From NCBI GenBank assembly GCA_030592105.1, contig JAUVKE010000189.1:1-5390 (forward strand): DNA of 5,390 bases. The letters run 5' to 3'. A program made the translations under genes and the position numbers. The DNA is from Desulfobacteraceae bacterium. GTDB lineage: Bacteria > Desulfobacterota > Desulfobacteria > Desulfobacterales > BuS5. This document shows positions 5,044 through 5,390 of this stretch, piece by piece. The notes under the pieces were generated by a model. That model had not been told where the DNA came from. It did not search any database and saw only the letters and a list, made by a program, of their open reading frames with translations. Positions within the stretch are counted from its first letter, which is position 1. Every line of letters starts with the position of its first letter.

Positions 5044-5390
5044 AAAAAATAATAAATAGATAATAATTCAGCCTAAATTTCAAAAAACAGACTAATGTCA
5101 TAAAGTTACTACAATTCAAACTGTTCACATCTTCAGACTATTGTCAAAAACTAAAATACATTTAATGAAAATAATGCAGCTATTCAGCGTCGCTGATTTA
5201 AAATACGCAGCAGGTATGATCTGATTAAAACATTTGAAATTGTTTGAACGTAATATCTATGGTGTACTCTCCTTTGCAAGCTATAAATTGCCTCTGCTCT
5301 TAAAACTAAAGCGGCAAAGCCGCAGTTGTCAGTTACCATACAAACGACTTTCTTGTTTTTTGTAACAGAAAACCAGGAGTAAGGTACTAA
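5044..5390. other. Right-hand intergenic region without a convincing gene
   Basis: About 350 bases upstream of gene B. The part nearest B (5044-5110) is very AT-rich and should hold its promoter; I see no clean -10/-35 pair (TTGAAA near 5075-5080 is the best -35-like word, without a well-spaced -10). A 13-base direct repeat, CAGACTAATGTCA (5088-5100) and CAGACTATTGTCA (5134-5146), has one difference. A GC hairpin lies at 5311-5323. On the minus strand one frame stays open from the right edge to a TGA at 5184 (68 codons, Arg-rich, unrecognised) and another ends at a TGA at 5329 (19 residues visible, ending SRLYGN). Neither can be shown to be a gene from the window. Confidence 0.5.
5302..5323 (-). 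terminator. GC-rich hairpin with T-rich tail near the right edge
   Basis: On the minus strand GCGGC (5323-5319) and GCCGC (5315-5311) pair around a TTT loop, followed by TTTAGTTTT. The five-pair stem is short but all G-C, with possible extra pairing of AACT/AGTT outside a small bulge. It begins five bases after a TGA at 5329 that ends a minus-strand frame entering from the right edge, which is the usual place for a terminator of an upstream gene outside the window. Confidence 0.4.

Noticed and set aside
5185..5195. CAGCGTCGCTG short palindrome
   Set aside because: Five-base arms with a one-base centre cannot form a useful hairpin, and there is no gene start nearby to give it meaning as an operator.
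1..5390. CRISPR array, tRNA, rRNA, riboswitch, toxin-antitoxin or defence system
   Set aside because: No regularly spaced repeats, cloverleaf-like sequences, conserved riboswitch cores or small paired genes were seen on either strand.

Overview
The window looks like chromosomal DNA from an AT-rich, Gram-negative, sulfate-reducing-type bacterium of the Desulfobacterota (Desulfobacteraceae-like). That placement is inference: it rests on the style of the proteins (DUF1302-type outer-membrane proteins of about 600 residues, a RimK-like ATP-grasp protein, the N-terminus of a probable small HNH protein) and on base composition, not on a marker gene. Everything recognisably coding lies on the minus strand, so transcription runs from the right edge to the left.

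Layout in the direction of transcription (right to left). 5390-5030: about 360 bases without a convincing gene, holding a terminator-like GC hairpin, a short direct repeat and a 14-base palindrome just ahead of the next gene. 5015-3231: outer-membrane beta-barrel protein of the DUF1302 family (copy B). 3230-2962: intergenic, with a long imperfect inverted repeat, a candidate promoter and a short terminator-like hairpin. 2961-1162: second DUF1302 protein (copy A), a close paralogue of B. 1124-1087: strong intrinsic terminator. 1013-186: stand-alone RimK-like ATP-grasp ligase. 77-1: first 25 codons of a further gene, probably a small HNH-type protein, cut by the window edge.

The main content is the tandem duplication of a predicted outer-membrane barrel. 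Both copies have a signal peptide, the GRQ-(I/V)-x-WGE signature region followed by NP-Q-D, and a C-terminal Tyr-Asn-Trp suited to BAM recognition. They are nearly identical in the N-terminal third and in the last 170 residues but differ in length and sequence in two internal segments, as expected for barrels that keep a scaffold and vary loops or a constriction. The partners that often accompany DUF1302 genes (DUF1329 protein, RND/MMPL exporter) are not in the window. The ATP-grasp gene is separated from the barrel genes by a terminator, so a shared function is not supported by operon structure.

I found no CRISPR array, tRNA, rRNA, insertion sequence or phage gene, and nothing that I can defend as a new multi-gene system. 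The points most worth a second look are the paralogue pair with its 41-base patch of perfect DNA identity, the palindrome specific to copy B, and a 21-base intergenic motif shared by two distant promoter regions.
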